The notes under the pieces were generated by a model. That model had not been told where the DNA came from, made no database searches, and saw only the letters and a program-made list of their open reading frames with translations. The translations under genes were made by a program, and so were the position numbers. A stretch of DNA of 64,000 nucleotides from Prorocentrum cordatum. Lineage: Eukaryota > Sar > Dinophyceae > Prorocentrales > Prorocentraceae. Numbering within the stretch: position 1 is the first letter of the stretch; each line of letters starts with the position of its first letter. The DNA is taken from contig CAUYUJ010020727.1 of the NCBI GenBank assembly GCA_963575745.1, positions 497,501 to 561,500 of the forward strand, given 5' to 3'. Shown piece by piece: positions 54,000-64,000 of this stretch.

Positions 54000-54235
54000 C
54001 GAGCAGCGACCAGTCCACGATGACGAGCACGGCGACCGCGACAATCGCGACGCCCGCGACCACGCCGCCCACGGCGACCACAACACCCACGTCAACCACG
54101 AAAACCACGACGCCAGCGACGAGCAAGACGCTCACGACGCCCAGGACCACCGGGACCACGACAACCAGAACATCCACGACGACCACAATCCACAACGACC
54201 ACAACAGCAGCTTATCGAGGGCCTCTGGCAGGCGA
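54000..54235. repeat. CGACCAC/ACGACGCC degenerate repeat
   Basis: Imperfect CACGGCGACC-type units. They give a poly-Thr frame and a His/Asp/Asn-rich frame on the + strand and a Val/Ala-rich frame on the other. A short CAG run follows at 54256-54290. Confidence 0.7.
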
Positions 54236-54544
54236 GGGCGGGCTGGCGTCCTCGGAGCAGCGGCAGCAGCAGCAGCAGCAGCAGCCGCCTCCGGCGCGAG
54301 CCGCCCGTCAGATCCTGGAGGGGCCACCGCCGCCCCCGCCGCTGTCGCGAGCCGCCCGTCGCACCTGGGCGGGTCTTCGGCCGCCTGCGGTCACCACGAG
54401 GTGCGCGACGTCACCCAGCAGTTCGGCTACGACCACCGCGAAGCCCCCTCGGGGAATACCGATCTTCGTCGAGACGCTCCCGGGGAAGACCATCAACGTG
54501 GCGGCCGGCTGCGCGATCGCCAACGTGAAAGATGATATCCAGGA

Positions 54545-57200
54545 TTGCGGGAACATCCTGCCAGGCGGCGAGCAACGCTTGGTTTTCGGCAGCGAGCAGC
54601 TTCAGGACAGGCGATGACCCACGGACTACAGCATCCACAAGTACGCCACCACGCACTTGATGCTCCGCCTCTGAGGTGGAGGGCCTGCTTCCCTGCTCAC
54701 GGGGATCTGCCAGCATGCCGCCTGCCGTCTGGTTTGTACCCGCGTGCCTGCGGAGGACTCGGGAGATCTTTGCCGCGGATGCCGGCAGCTGTTCCAGCCT
54801 CTAGCGGGCGCCGTGCCAGGCCGGCAGGACGCCGACCCACCCCATTCCAGCAGGACGCCGATCCCGGGAGAGCAACTTGCTGCAGTCGCGCCGTCGCAGC
54901 TTGAGGATTTGGTGGACGACGACCCCCCCCGCTGGGCACAAAGCTTTCTAAGCTATTGGCTGCTACCCGTCCTGCTGCCCCGCCTGCGGCGGTCACTGCC
55001 CTGCCAGGGCTTGGGGCCGCCTCTCACCTTCCGATGGCGCTGGAGGACCTGCATAGTTTTCTCGAGTCGGAGATGCTTCATCATTTCGACTTCGTGCAAG
55101 CTGGCGCGGCGACCGACCCGCAGACGGCGCGCGCGGGGGTGCCCCTTCCTGCTCGCATGCGCGACCTCACGGCAATTCTAAGTAAGCAGGGGGTGCCGCT
55201 TGGATGCGCAGGACCCGTGGCCGCTGCTGGGAAGAGGTATTCTTTGTGGCCCTGAGCCCACTGAGATGGACATCGCCTCTCGTGCAAGGTCGGCTAGTCT
55301 TCTCCTCTCGTTTCGCATGGATACGTGGGTCGACGACGATCGCGACGCGGCCGCTCAGGCGCAGGCCGCCGCCACCTCCGCGGCAGCCCGTTGCGAAGGG
55401 GGCCCGCGGGAGGCGCGGCGCACCCGACGCCAGCTTCTTCCAGACAAGCTTTCGCGGTTGAAAGAGCTGGGATCCGACGCCATGGCCGCGGCGTTCTGCT
55501 CTCCACGCGCCGCTGCCAGCGACTTCATCGCCCAGCGGTCGCAGGTCATCGACCTCCGCGGGCGGCAGGCTGACGCAGACAGCAGGCGCCGCCGCCTCGT
55601 CGACCTGCTGGAGAGAGGGGGCGCCAAACTTTGTGACAATCAAAAGGGTCAGAAAGTGGCTGCATCGGTGCCGAGGGACTCGCGCGCCTTCGGCCGGGTC
55701 CTATACCATTTCCGCCGGCAGGATTTTCCAGCACCCCAGTGGAGATGTATTTCCTCGCCCCGCTACCCTCCTACCCTGGGGCGACCGCGTTGTCCCGGCA
55801 CCTTGACCTATGGACTCACCCGCTGTAGGGGGAGAAGCACGCCATGGTGGTCAACAGCGTCGGCCTGCTGCCCCAGCTGGTGGAGATGGTGCTGCCTGGT
55901 ACGCTTGGCTCCCGCCATTTTCGTCACGGCCTTGCTTGCTTCCGCGTCGCGAGCACTGGCTCGCGGCCGCTCCCCGCGATGGTGATCCCACGATTGCCAT
56001 TTACGCAAGTCTCTGGCACATCTGTCCTCATCGTCCTCCCGACGAAGCTGCTATGCTCGTTCCACCGTGGACTGTCATCCCCAGAGTTTGGTGTGATAAC
56101 GGTCAGGGACCCCGCCCAGAGCATCGGCATCAGGACGGGGTTTCCTCGGACTCGAGTCGACCTTCTTCTACCCCCTGGCATCTCGTTTGTCGGTGTCGAA
56201 CTTCTTCTGCGACGGCTGAAGTGTCAGGTCCTCGCCCCAGCGATGGCCATCGGCACCAGGGACCTCTCCGCTGCAGACGATGCCCTGGTTCTTGAATGTC
56301 ACTCCTGCAGCCTTGGCGCATGCCAGCTCATTGTGTCCGGGGGCTCTCTTCCCCGCGGAGGACGGGCTCCTGGCGCGAACGAAGGCGTCGGCCGACATCC
56401 GGGTGGAGCTTATGGACCGACTCTGCCGCGAGGGGGATGCCGCGCTCATCTCCAGGCTCCGCTGGAGGGCGCGCCGATTCGGGGGGCGACCCTTCGCAGT
56501 GCCCACGGCCACGGCGAACACCTTAGGTGCGTCTCGGCGCCGCAGGGGGAAAGAACGGGCGCGCTGCCCGGCAAGTCGACTTCGTCGCGGAGCTCCGGAT
56601 CAACAGTGACCCTGGGTTCCAGGTTCGACGCCTATTCAATGAGATCGTCACCCACGTGTGCCAACATTCCGTCTTGCAGCTCAGTGCCTACGACGCAGCT
56701 AACGACCAGCACGCTGGTTTCTGGAAGCATTGGGCCTCGGCGCCGCCAAGGCGCGCCCGCCTCTATCCCGGCAGCCGCGAGGAGGTCGTGCGGGTCCACA
56801 GCGCGCTCCACGGCCAGGTGTTTCAGTTGGGGGGCGGTTGGCTAGCGGTCACTTTCCAGAACGACCTGATGGACGCGGCCCCCCTGACGTGAAACGGGGG
56901 CCGGGTATTCTAGACGATCCCCTGGCATCCAGATCAGCAGAGGATCGCGCATGCACGCCGATTGCAATTTAGGTTTTTGAGGCCGATGACATGTGGCTCC
57001 GATCGTTGGTTACTTGACCTCGATCTGTCCTTCCACTACCCCCCTGGGCATCCGAGTGCGGCTATGGTCCAGGCCTACGTCGACATCAGCGGGGTCGCAG
57101 ATGGCCTGAACTCAGCATCATACTTCCGCTTTTCCTCCTCTGCCGCTTCGCGATGGTCTCCATCCCCCCTCTCCCGCGGCTGAGGCCTCATACTCCTGCT
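54545..57200 (+). pseudogene. Decayed ORFs, possibly LINE ORF1-like
   Basis: Several + strand pieces in different frames look protein-like: MALEDLHSFLESEMLHHFDF (near 55034); DKLSRLKELGSDAMAAAFCS (near 55443); ASADIRVELMDRLCREGDAA (near 56390); and DPGFQVRRLFNEIVTHVCQH followed by VRVHSALHGQVFQLGGGWLA (56605-56850). The last could be the nucleic-acid-binding part of a LINE ORF1. It lies upstream of the endonuclease fragment at 58080, the expected order, but about 1.1 kb of unrelated repeats intervene. Frames break repeatedly and no diagnostic motif proves the call. Confidence 0.25.
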
Positions 57201-57547
57201 CTTCCTTTGCAGTGGCTCCCTTGGGCACATCTCGGCACTGCGGATGCTTTGCTTGATCGCGGCGTCCCTCTCCACTGGGGGGCCACATGCGATCCCTACC
57301 CCATGCCCTCCACGATCTCTGAGGGGGAGGGTGGGGTTCACTTCGCTCGGGAGCTCCCCCCATCCACGCTTTGCGTCAGCAGGCCGTCCGCTGGGCATTC
57401 GGGGTCGGCTCGGCTCCCCCCCCTCCGCCCCGGTGCGATCCGGCAAGCGGTCGGGCTCGGGCTCCCGAGGGGGCCTGGGCTCCGCTGGCCAGAGGGCACC
57501 ACGCCGGGCAGCTGCCCAGGGTCACTTGTCGGGGCTCAAGAGACGGA

Positions 57548-57682
57548 GGCGACGATAGGGGCGAATAGCCCAGGGGTGAGCAATACATGTATCCAGGGGC
57601 GCCGATGATCCATGTCTTTGGCGAGGCTCCTGGGCGAATACATGTAATGCCCGCCCCTGGGCTATTCGCCTTGGTCGTCGCC
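57548..57682. repeat. Long imperfect inverted repeat
   Basis: The left arm (about 57548-57598) contains GGGCGAATAGCCCAGGGG and ATACATGTAT. The right arm (about 57629-57682) contains ATACATGTAA and CCCCTGGGCTATTCGCC. The arms are about 50 nt and the spacer about 30 nt. Confidence 0.8.
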
Positions 57683-57727
57683 GCCGAAAGAGACGGGGGT
57701 CAATCCAATCGGGGGTCAGCCAGGGTC

Positions 57728-57835
57728 GCATTGACCCAGGCTTGGGTGTAGGATCCTGCAGGATCTTGCAGGATCCTTCGCATTGACCCAGGCTTGGGTG
57801 CAGGACCTTGCAGGATCTTGCAGGATCCTGCAAGG
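57728..57835. repeat. 52-bp tandem repeat, two copies
   Basis: GCATTGACCCAGGCTTGGGT followed by AGGATC-CTGCAGGATCTTGCAGG recurs with a 52-bp period (57728 and 57780). Each unit has internal CTGCAGGATC/CTTGCAGGATC repeats. Confidence 0.85.
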
Positions 57836-58089
57836 CCTGACTGACCCGGGTCTGGATTGACCCCGGTCAGAAGGTCCCCGAACTTGGAACACTTATGCAT
57901 TCTAGTCTTCACCGTGGACCCCAACAAGCTCAAGAGGGAAAAAAACACACAGACACAATTAATCGACGATCCCCAGGAAAATATGGGAAAATATGGGAAG
58001 TGGGGGGGAAGACAAAAACCCAGAAAATGTGCGAAAAGATGGGGAATCTTTTTATTTGTGTGCATTTATTTGTGTGTCCCATGGCCCCT

Positions 58090-59081
58090 TCAACTGGGAC
58101 CAGTCGCGTCGGGCACGCCAGCTGATGACCTCACGCGACGCTGGCTGCTGGTCGGAGGCCCACGGTGGCAGAATCCGCCGGGCTGCTCATCCTGGTGGTC
58201 ACCAGGCCTCTCTGCGGCGAGCGCAGGCGTCGAGATCGTGGCGCGGGACGATATCCAGAAACTCCTCGACGGTGTGCGCTTCGAGGTCGTCTTCCCAGGC
58301 AGGGCAGCTGCCCTTCGCCTCTCGGGCTCGCGCGGCTGTCTGGATGTCTTCTCGGTGTACTTCCCCACAGGGGAGTCGGCAAATGCGGACGACGTGATCG
58401 ACGCGGGTTTCGATCCAGTTTCAAGGTGCGTGAGGCTCTTCGCCGTCGACTTGCCGTGCAGGTGCGGCCCCAGAACCAGGTCATGAGCATGATCGTCGGG
58501 GACTTCAATTTCATGACCTCTGAGGCCGACCGGACTTGTACTTCCTCAGCCGCTGCTACGGGCAGCCGCGACTAACGGAATTTGTCCCGCTTACGCGACC
58601 TACTTGGAGTGCCATTTGGTTTCCATGAGCTCTATCAGCCTGAACCCGCCCACGCCTCCCCGAACTTCCGGTCTCGCCTGGACCGCATGTATTCCAATTA
58701 GTACGACACGCGGAGTGTTTGGACAGGTCCTTCTCGTGCACTTCTCTCTACTGGTGCCCCGCACTCTCCCGCCACCGCCCGGCCAGCATGAGGAAATGCC
58801 TCCCGGAGGTCGGCTGTGACGCGAAGCGGCCTATCTGCGACCAGGTGCTGGACCATCCGGATTGGCCTCAGCAGGAATCGCTGGCCTGGCATGCCATCCT
58901 CCGCGACCGCCCTGGCGCCTCGGCCCTTTCCAAGCTGCAAGTACTCAGGGAGGCCGTGCGACTCGCCGAGCGGGCTCTGTCCTGCCGGGTCTGGAAGACG
59001 CCGCAAGCCGAGGCTCAAGACGAGCACAGCACACAACAGCTCAAACGACTTGTCATAGTCACCAGCCTCTGGAAGCACTGA
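58090..59081 (+). pseudogene. LINE endonuclease fragment (copy 3)
   Basis: GVEIVARDDIQKLLDGVRFE and FPGRAAALRLSGSRGCLDVF are followed in another frame by SMIVGDFNFMTSEADR and then SRLDRMYSN with an adjacent TAG. These match the endonuclease of LINE copy 2 (GVGIVLRDSF, LAGDFNW, SRLDRIYSN). A third frame continues to 59081 with CDQVLDHPDWPQQESLAWHA and LQVLREAVRLAERALSCRVW, the expected endonuclease-RT linker. No RT follows; a TCC tract begins about 130 nt later. It is therefore truncated on its 3' side and frameshifted at least twice. Confidence 0.7.
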
Positions 59082-59213
59082 AGAGTGATTGCGACGTGAG
59101 CCCGCTCACGTATCACAGTTTTGAGGCCACGGCCTCCACGCCATGCCCCGATGGGGCACGGGCGGGCTCCCCAGATGAGCGCGCTGGAATCCGGCGTTCG
59201 TTTCGCTTGGCTT

Positions 59214-59350
59214 CCTCCGCCCCTCCTCCTCCTCCTCCTTCTCCTCCTCCTGCTCCTCCTCCTCCTCCTCCTTCTCCCCCTCCACCTCTTCCTTCTCCTC
59301 CTCCTCCTTTGTCCTCCTCCCCTGTCCTCCTCCCCTGTACTCCCCTCCCC
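59214..59350. repeat. TCC pyrimidine tract
   Basis: (TCC)n. It is complementary to the GGA tract at 59870-60073 on the other side of the GAT array. Confidence 0.9.
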
Positions 59351-59544
59351 CTCGCCTCGAAGCCCCCTCCCCCCCGTGCCAGGCCGCCCTGGTGGACCTT
59401 TGGTGGCGGCTCCGTTGCCGCCGCGGCCGGCGGCTGCGCCTGCGGCGATGGGGCGGCCGCAGAAGGCGACGGGGGAGGAGGCGATCGGGTCGGCGGGTGG
59501 GTGGGTGGGGTGTGGGAGAGGATGGTGGAGGAGATGGTGATAAC

Positions 59545-59558
59545 CATGATGATGATAC

Positions 59559-59643
<85 letters not shown>

Positions 59644-59713
59644 CTGATGCTGATGCTGATGCTGATGCTGATGCTGATGCTGATGCTGATGCTGATGCTG
59701 ATGAGGATGCTGC

Positions 59714-59795
<82 letters not shown>

Positions 59796-59835
59796 CATGA
59801 TCATGATGATGATGATGACGATGATGATAATGATG
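59545..59835. repeat. GAT array with internal GATGCT hexamers
   Basis: (GAT)n at 59558-59640, (GATGCT)n at about 59640-59700, then (GAT)n again to about 59830. It is shorter and purer than the 32206-35675 array. Confidence 0.95.
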
Positions 59836-59839
59836 AAGG

Positions 59840-60075
59840 GTGGTGGTGGTGGAGGTGGTGGTGGTGGTGAGGATGAGGAGGAGGAGGAGGAAGAGTGGAA
59901 GAAGAAGGAGGAGGAGGTGGTGGAGGAGGAAGAGGGGAGGAGGTGGTGGTGGATGAGGACGAGGAGGAGAAGGAGGATGATGAAGAGGGGAGAGGGCGAT
60001 CGGATCTACGAGGGCAGGATTATATAGATGGGAGGAGGAGCAGGAAGAGGAGGAGGAGGAGGAGAAGGAGGGAAG
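59840..60075. repeat. GGT/GGA purine-rich tract
   Basis: GGTGGTGG then (GGA)n with AAG and GAC variants. Confidence 0.88.
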
Positions 60076-62970
60076 GTATTTGAAATTAACGCCTCGTGTT
60101 GAGTCATGCTGTTCGCACCTATCATCTCTCCCTCTCTGTCTCTGTCTGTGTCTCTGTCTCGCTCTCCTCCAACGAAGATGAGGGAAAGACGAGGGGGGGA
60201 AGGTAGGGTAGGGGGGGGGGGGAGGATTCGGCTGCGGGGTGGAGGGCTCGGAGGCCGGGGGCCATCGGCCTGGGACGCCTTGCGCCACTCGGGCTTGCGC
60301 CGAGGAGCAGGAGCTGGGCGCAGCCGCCGCACGTCTGGGCTTCTTGGTGATACGACCAGATTCTGTGATGGTGGTTCTCTTGGCGGCCTGGATGCCTGAT
60401 GCTGCTGCTGCTGGCATCCCTTTCCGAGGTTGGCGCAGGGTGCTTCTGAATTTGTGCCAGCAGCTTCGACAAATCAAACTCTTCACTCCCTGTGCGAGTC
60501 GTTCCAGGACGTTTTTGCAGGGTGCTGACACGTGGCCATTATCCTGCACGTGCTCCTGCCCCTGCTTCGGTCCCTCCAGATGTTAAGGCGCAAGTTGCAG
60601 TTCGTGGTCCTCAGGAGGTTCATGTGTGATGCTCCGTTTCAGTGGGCCTGTCGCATCTTCAGATGAGCGACGAGGGAAAACGGGTTCGTCTTCACCGACA
60701 TTGCCGCGTAAGCTGCCCGCGTCAGGTCCCGCGTGAGCGCCCTCGTTTCCAATGTAGCGTCACGCGCGGGCGGCCCGCGTAAGCCACCGCGCAAGGTCGC
60801 TATACCATCTCGCGTAAGACCCGTTCCTCTTCGTCTCTCAGACGTGTGCACCAGCTCTCTCGACTGCAGCATCGCCGGGCTACAAGCTGCCTGTCCCGCT
60901 GGAGCCGAACATCAGACCAGGTCCCGACCCCAGCTTCTACTCCAACTTCGGTTCGGACTCCAGCTCCGACGTCGACGCGGTGACGAAGGGAGGGCAACCC
61001 CGACGCCAACACCCGTTCTGTCATCAGCTCCGGCCCCCGAGCCGCCGCCTACTCCGTCTCCGACTCCATCTGCGATTTTTCACCCGGCTACCAATCCCAC
61101 TCCTACCCCACGCACGATCCGAGTTTCTGACTCTGACATCAACGCCAGGTCTAGGGAGGCGACCGTTTTGATCGCCACGACGATCCCGCCAGCATCGACT
61201 CCAGCTCCGACCCCGGCGTATCAGCCACACGACCAGGACAACTACAGGTCAGCTTTTCCACCTCCTAGTTCGTGATCTGGCACACCAGCGCATAAGGTAC
61301 TGCGTCTACATCTCCACCTGAACAGCCCTATGCATGCCGCGAGGGCCTGGCAAGGAGTTTCATGGGCGGCCGGCACTGTTCGCCTTCCCCTTGCTTTTCC
61401 TCTGCTCCCTTTTTGGTTTTCCTTCCGTAGTTTTTTTTCAGGCCGCCCAACACAAAGGTGTTCGCGCCCTGTCGGTCCCGCCCCTGCCCCGCAGGATTCG
61501 GGCTGGCATTGCCGCGCACACCCTGCAGCAACCAGTGCCAGCTCTTGGACTGTGTCTTCCTTCCTCTCCTCCCCTCCTTCCTCCCCCTTTGTACCGCCCG
61601 TGCTCGCGAGGGTTATTGTGCGGGTGCCGTCTACCAGGGTCGGCCTACGCACGCGCGAGGTTTCTTCCTCCTCCTCGTCTTCCTCCTCTTGTGTAGGTTC
61701 ACGCTCTGACCAGTTTACGTGGTTATTCACGGAACCCGGAACAGCCGGTTTCAAATCCGTGCTTGGGTTTTCCTCACTCGCTCTGGCGCGTGCCCCGCTG
61801 CGCACCGACGGAAAATACATGATTATGATTGGTACGCTGGTGTACATATGCTGTGCGGTGTTTACCATTCATCGTGGGAGCATTTCGCCCATGGGTCACG
61901 TTTAAAAGACCCACCGTCGCTAACCAGAGGTGACGCTGAGCTGGTTGAAGCGGAACAAATTGTGCACCAGCTTGCTGCCCACACCACGCCTGTCAGCTTC
62001 CTGCTGCAGGGCAATACGCTGGGCCACCTTGCCTCCGCGACGGCGGCCAGCAAAGCGGGCTCTGGATCCCCGCCTGCGCTTTGGAATCCACTGCCCCTCT
62101 GTTATGAGGCCGTTGTATAGGAGAGGGAACAGAGGACAGAGTGTTCACACAGTTTTGAGGAATTAGTGAATTCAGCATGGGTCCTGCTTGAAGCGCCTCG
62201 AAGAAAGCGCGCGCACCCCAGTCGCAGACATATGGCTATATGCGGACCCGGGACAGTTGCTTCCCGTCGTCGTCCTCGCCCTTGCTCCGTTCCCCTTCCT
62301 TTCTTCCCTCCCCTGGATGGTGTCGAAAGCGTCCGCGGCTCGGGCGGGGGAGCGCCCCTTCCCACCTCCCTTATTATTCCTCGTTCCTTTTTGCCTCCCT
62401 GCTCCACCGTCCGTCGTCCTACCTCGTCCACCCTCCTTGTTCGAAAAATGAAGTCCCTGGTGCCGCGTGCCCGCGTCAGCGGTAAATGCTTTTTCGATAT
62501 CCGAGCACAGCGGCGCAACCAAACAGAGGGGATTGCCAATGCGAGAGTTCCGGGCGCACCCAAAGTGCGGGCGGCACGGCCGCCGAGCACAGTCGCATCG
62601 CTAACATGTAAATTATAAGTGCCTGCGGCAAGGTCCGCCCCCCTGCCGGAGCAGTGGTCTATATGGCGACGCGTGGGTTTTTGACTGTTAAGAGGTCCGT
62701 GACATGTGACATCTCTCGTGTTTTCGGACTGCTGCGCGGCATTCTTTGTGGTCCTTCGAGGCCTTTTGGGGCGTCTTCGGGCCGTTGGGGGCCGCTTTGG
62801 CGCCGCGTTGCACCGCGGCCGCCCTGGGCCACAGAAGCGTGTATTTGCGGTTCTCTCGGGGGCGCCCTGGGCCGGGGAAGTGTGTATTCGCATTCCCCCC
62901 CAACTGGGCATGTCAACCTCGGTTTTGGGCTGGCAAAGTCGGGGCGCCCTCGAGGTGGCGAGCGTTTACT
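60076..62970. other. No gene recognised
   Basis: GC-rich single-copy-looking DNA. ORFs at 60733-61275 (+, Pro/Thr-rich) and 61719-62120 (+, 133 residues, containing LVEAEQIVHQLAAHTTPVSF) are the most protein-like but show no known domain. Short repeats of CGCGTAAG/CGCGTCAG/CGCGTGAG occur at about 60705-60820. Confidence 0.4.
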
Positions 62971-62979
62971 TTTCCTAAA

Positions 62980-63235
62980 TACACAGATCAAGGTGTGATC
63001 TGTGTACACAGTTTGTGTCTTCAACTGTGTATTTTCGTGTGTGGGCCCGCTGTTTACACAGATCGTGGTGTGATGTGTGTACACAGATCTCGTTCCCATC
63101 TGTGTATTTGGAGTGTGTCCCTCGCGGGTGGTGTTGAATGGGCGGGAACTTTCGCGTTTCTCTTCCGGCTGGTCCAGGGGGAGCGTCGTGCGCGGTCGAA
63201 ATACACAGCTCGTGTCTCCAACTGTGCATTTGTTG
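62980..63235. repeat. Cluster of TACACAG...CTGTGTA stem-loops
   Basis: TACACAGATC (62980-62989) pairs with GATCTGTGTA (62997-63006). Four further inverted pairs with TACACAG/CTGTGTA-type arms start near 63004, 63055, 63079 and 63203. The first two pairs and the second two form a ~75-bp tandem unit. Confidence 0.85.
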
Positions 63236-63239
63236 CGCG

Positions 63240-64000
63240 CCGTTCGCTGGAGTGGTCTATGGGCGGGAGTTTCCGCGGGTCTCCGGGCTGGTCCAGGAGG
63301 GGGCCGTGGTCTGGGCATGCAAAGGCGCGGGTGTGTGTGGATGGTGGGCTGTGGGAAGGAAGGGGTTCGATAGGGGGGGTGGCCGAGGGGCCAAGGATGA
63401 ACGGGACTGGACGAGAGCGGAGGAAATGAGCCCAGGAGGATCTGCATCATCGGTGTCAGCATCACGAGGGCGAGGGAGGCGGGGGACGGGCAGAAGTTGG
63501 GGGCATGATGCGCATTAAGGCGTAGAGGATGGGAGGGGGGCGGGCATGTAGACGATGGGGGAACGAATCCGGCGCAGGAGGACGACGAGGGACGACGTGA
63601 ATTGGCACATGGGGGGGAGCAGCGTGGATGAAGGGCACGACGAGGACCGGGGCAGTCGGAGGGGCATGAGGAGGGTGGGGCCACAGCGAAGGGATATTTG
63701 GAAGAGGCGGGGGGTGGGGCATGAGTTCGAGGCGGGCGCCAGCTAACGATTAGCTGAACAGTGTTCTGCGTGTCTGTGCACCCCCAGAACACAGTGACTG
63801 GTTGCAGAACTTCATGATATGGGTAATCGTGCGTTTCGTGCTTCCAGGCCAAAGGCTCGAGTCCGCGACGCCCTTTGGCGTCGCGATGATGCCGCCCCGA
63901 TTTGCCAGACTGCATATGCACAGATACGCAGAATATGTGTCGCAACGTTTGTTGCATGACCTTCTCTATACTAACAGACCCACTTTGGAATCCAACCTGC
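63240..64000. other. No gene recognised; short hairpin
   Basis: G-rich DNA to about 63700, then single-copy sequence. A perfect hairpin, CGCGACGCC-CTTT-GGCGTCGCG, lies at 63864-63885. Confidence 0.55.

Noticed and set aside
59113-60549. 478-aa ORF on the - strand
   Set aside because: Most of it is the GAT and GGA/TCC arrays translated as poly-His and Ser/Pro/Leu. The unique ends show no domain.
62980-63110. CRISPR-like array from repeated TACACAG units
   Set aside because: The units are inverted pairs of about 7-10 bp arms, without the regular repeat-spacer length or cas genes, and the context is eukaryotic.
1-64000. tRNA, rRNA or snRNA genes
   Set aside because: No TPsiC/D-loop box combination or conserved rRNA segment was recognised by eye. 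A covariance-model search would be decisive.

Overview
The window looks like intergenic or retroelement-dominated nuclear DNA of a dinoflagellate. The evidence is a 10-nt match to the 3' end of the dinoflagellate spliced leader at the 5' edge of a LINE, GC-rich coding remnants, tyrosine-recombinase-type and LINE retroelements, and an extreme load of simple and higher-order repeats. No conserved housekeeping gene, tRNA, rRNA or CRISPR array was recognised. The species cannot be fixed from the sequence alone.

Layout. 1-3060: CAA/CAG, a degenerate GGCCCCAAGAG tract, TA and TATG repeats. 3108-3540: a broken copy of a small Cys-rich ORF. 4112-4872: GA/GGA then TCC tracts. 4873-14380: a long element bounded by about 32-bp inverted repeats; it carries a (TAATGG)-type hexamer array that is interrupted by LINE copy 1 (6059-10389). 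14381-16160: TCC tract and single-copy-looking DNA. 16168-17030: an 18-bp minisatellite. 17040-23860: a composite array of GGCCCCAAGAC tracts (about 10.5-bp unit), 42-47-bp minisatellite blocks with TGACGTAA, and GGA tracts. 23869-30788: a Ngaro/PAT-like retrotransposon with split direct repeats A1...B1-A2-B2, encoding a small membrane-like ORF, a Gag-like ORF, RT-RNase H, a tyrosine-recombinase-like region and a PPC-motif methyltransferase-like domain. 32206-35675: a GAT array with a repeating order of variants about every 530 bp. 36025-39429: a second, shorter copy of the inverted-repeat/hexamer element. 39430-47560: TCC, GTC, CT and TG tracts, small palindromes and a three-copy dispersed repeat. 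47560-51778: LINE copy 2. 51779-57550: low-complexity and decayed ORFs. 58080-59081: a LINE endonuclease fragment. 59214-60075: TCC/GAT/GGA arrays. 60076-64000: mostly unassigned, with clusters of stem-loops.

The identifiable proteins are transposon proteins, and nearly every copy is broken. LINE 1 and the Ngaro-like element carry mainly frameshifts (real decay or indel errors in the assembly). LINE 2 carries mainly premature stops. All four retroelements read on the + strand. The most unusual object is the pair of inverted-repeat elements at 4873-14380 and 36025-39429. They share terminal repeats, an internal hairpin region, a six-fold 28-bp repeat, a punctuated hexamer satellite and insertion into TCC tracts, but have no recognisable protein of their own.
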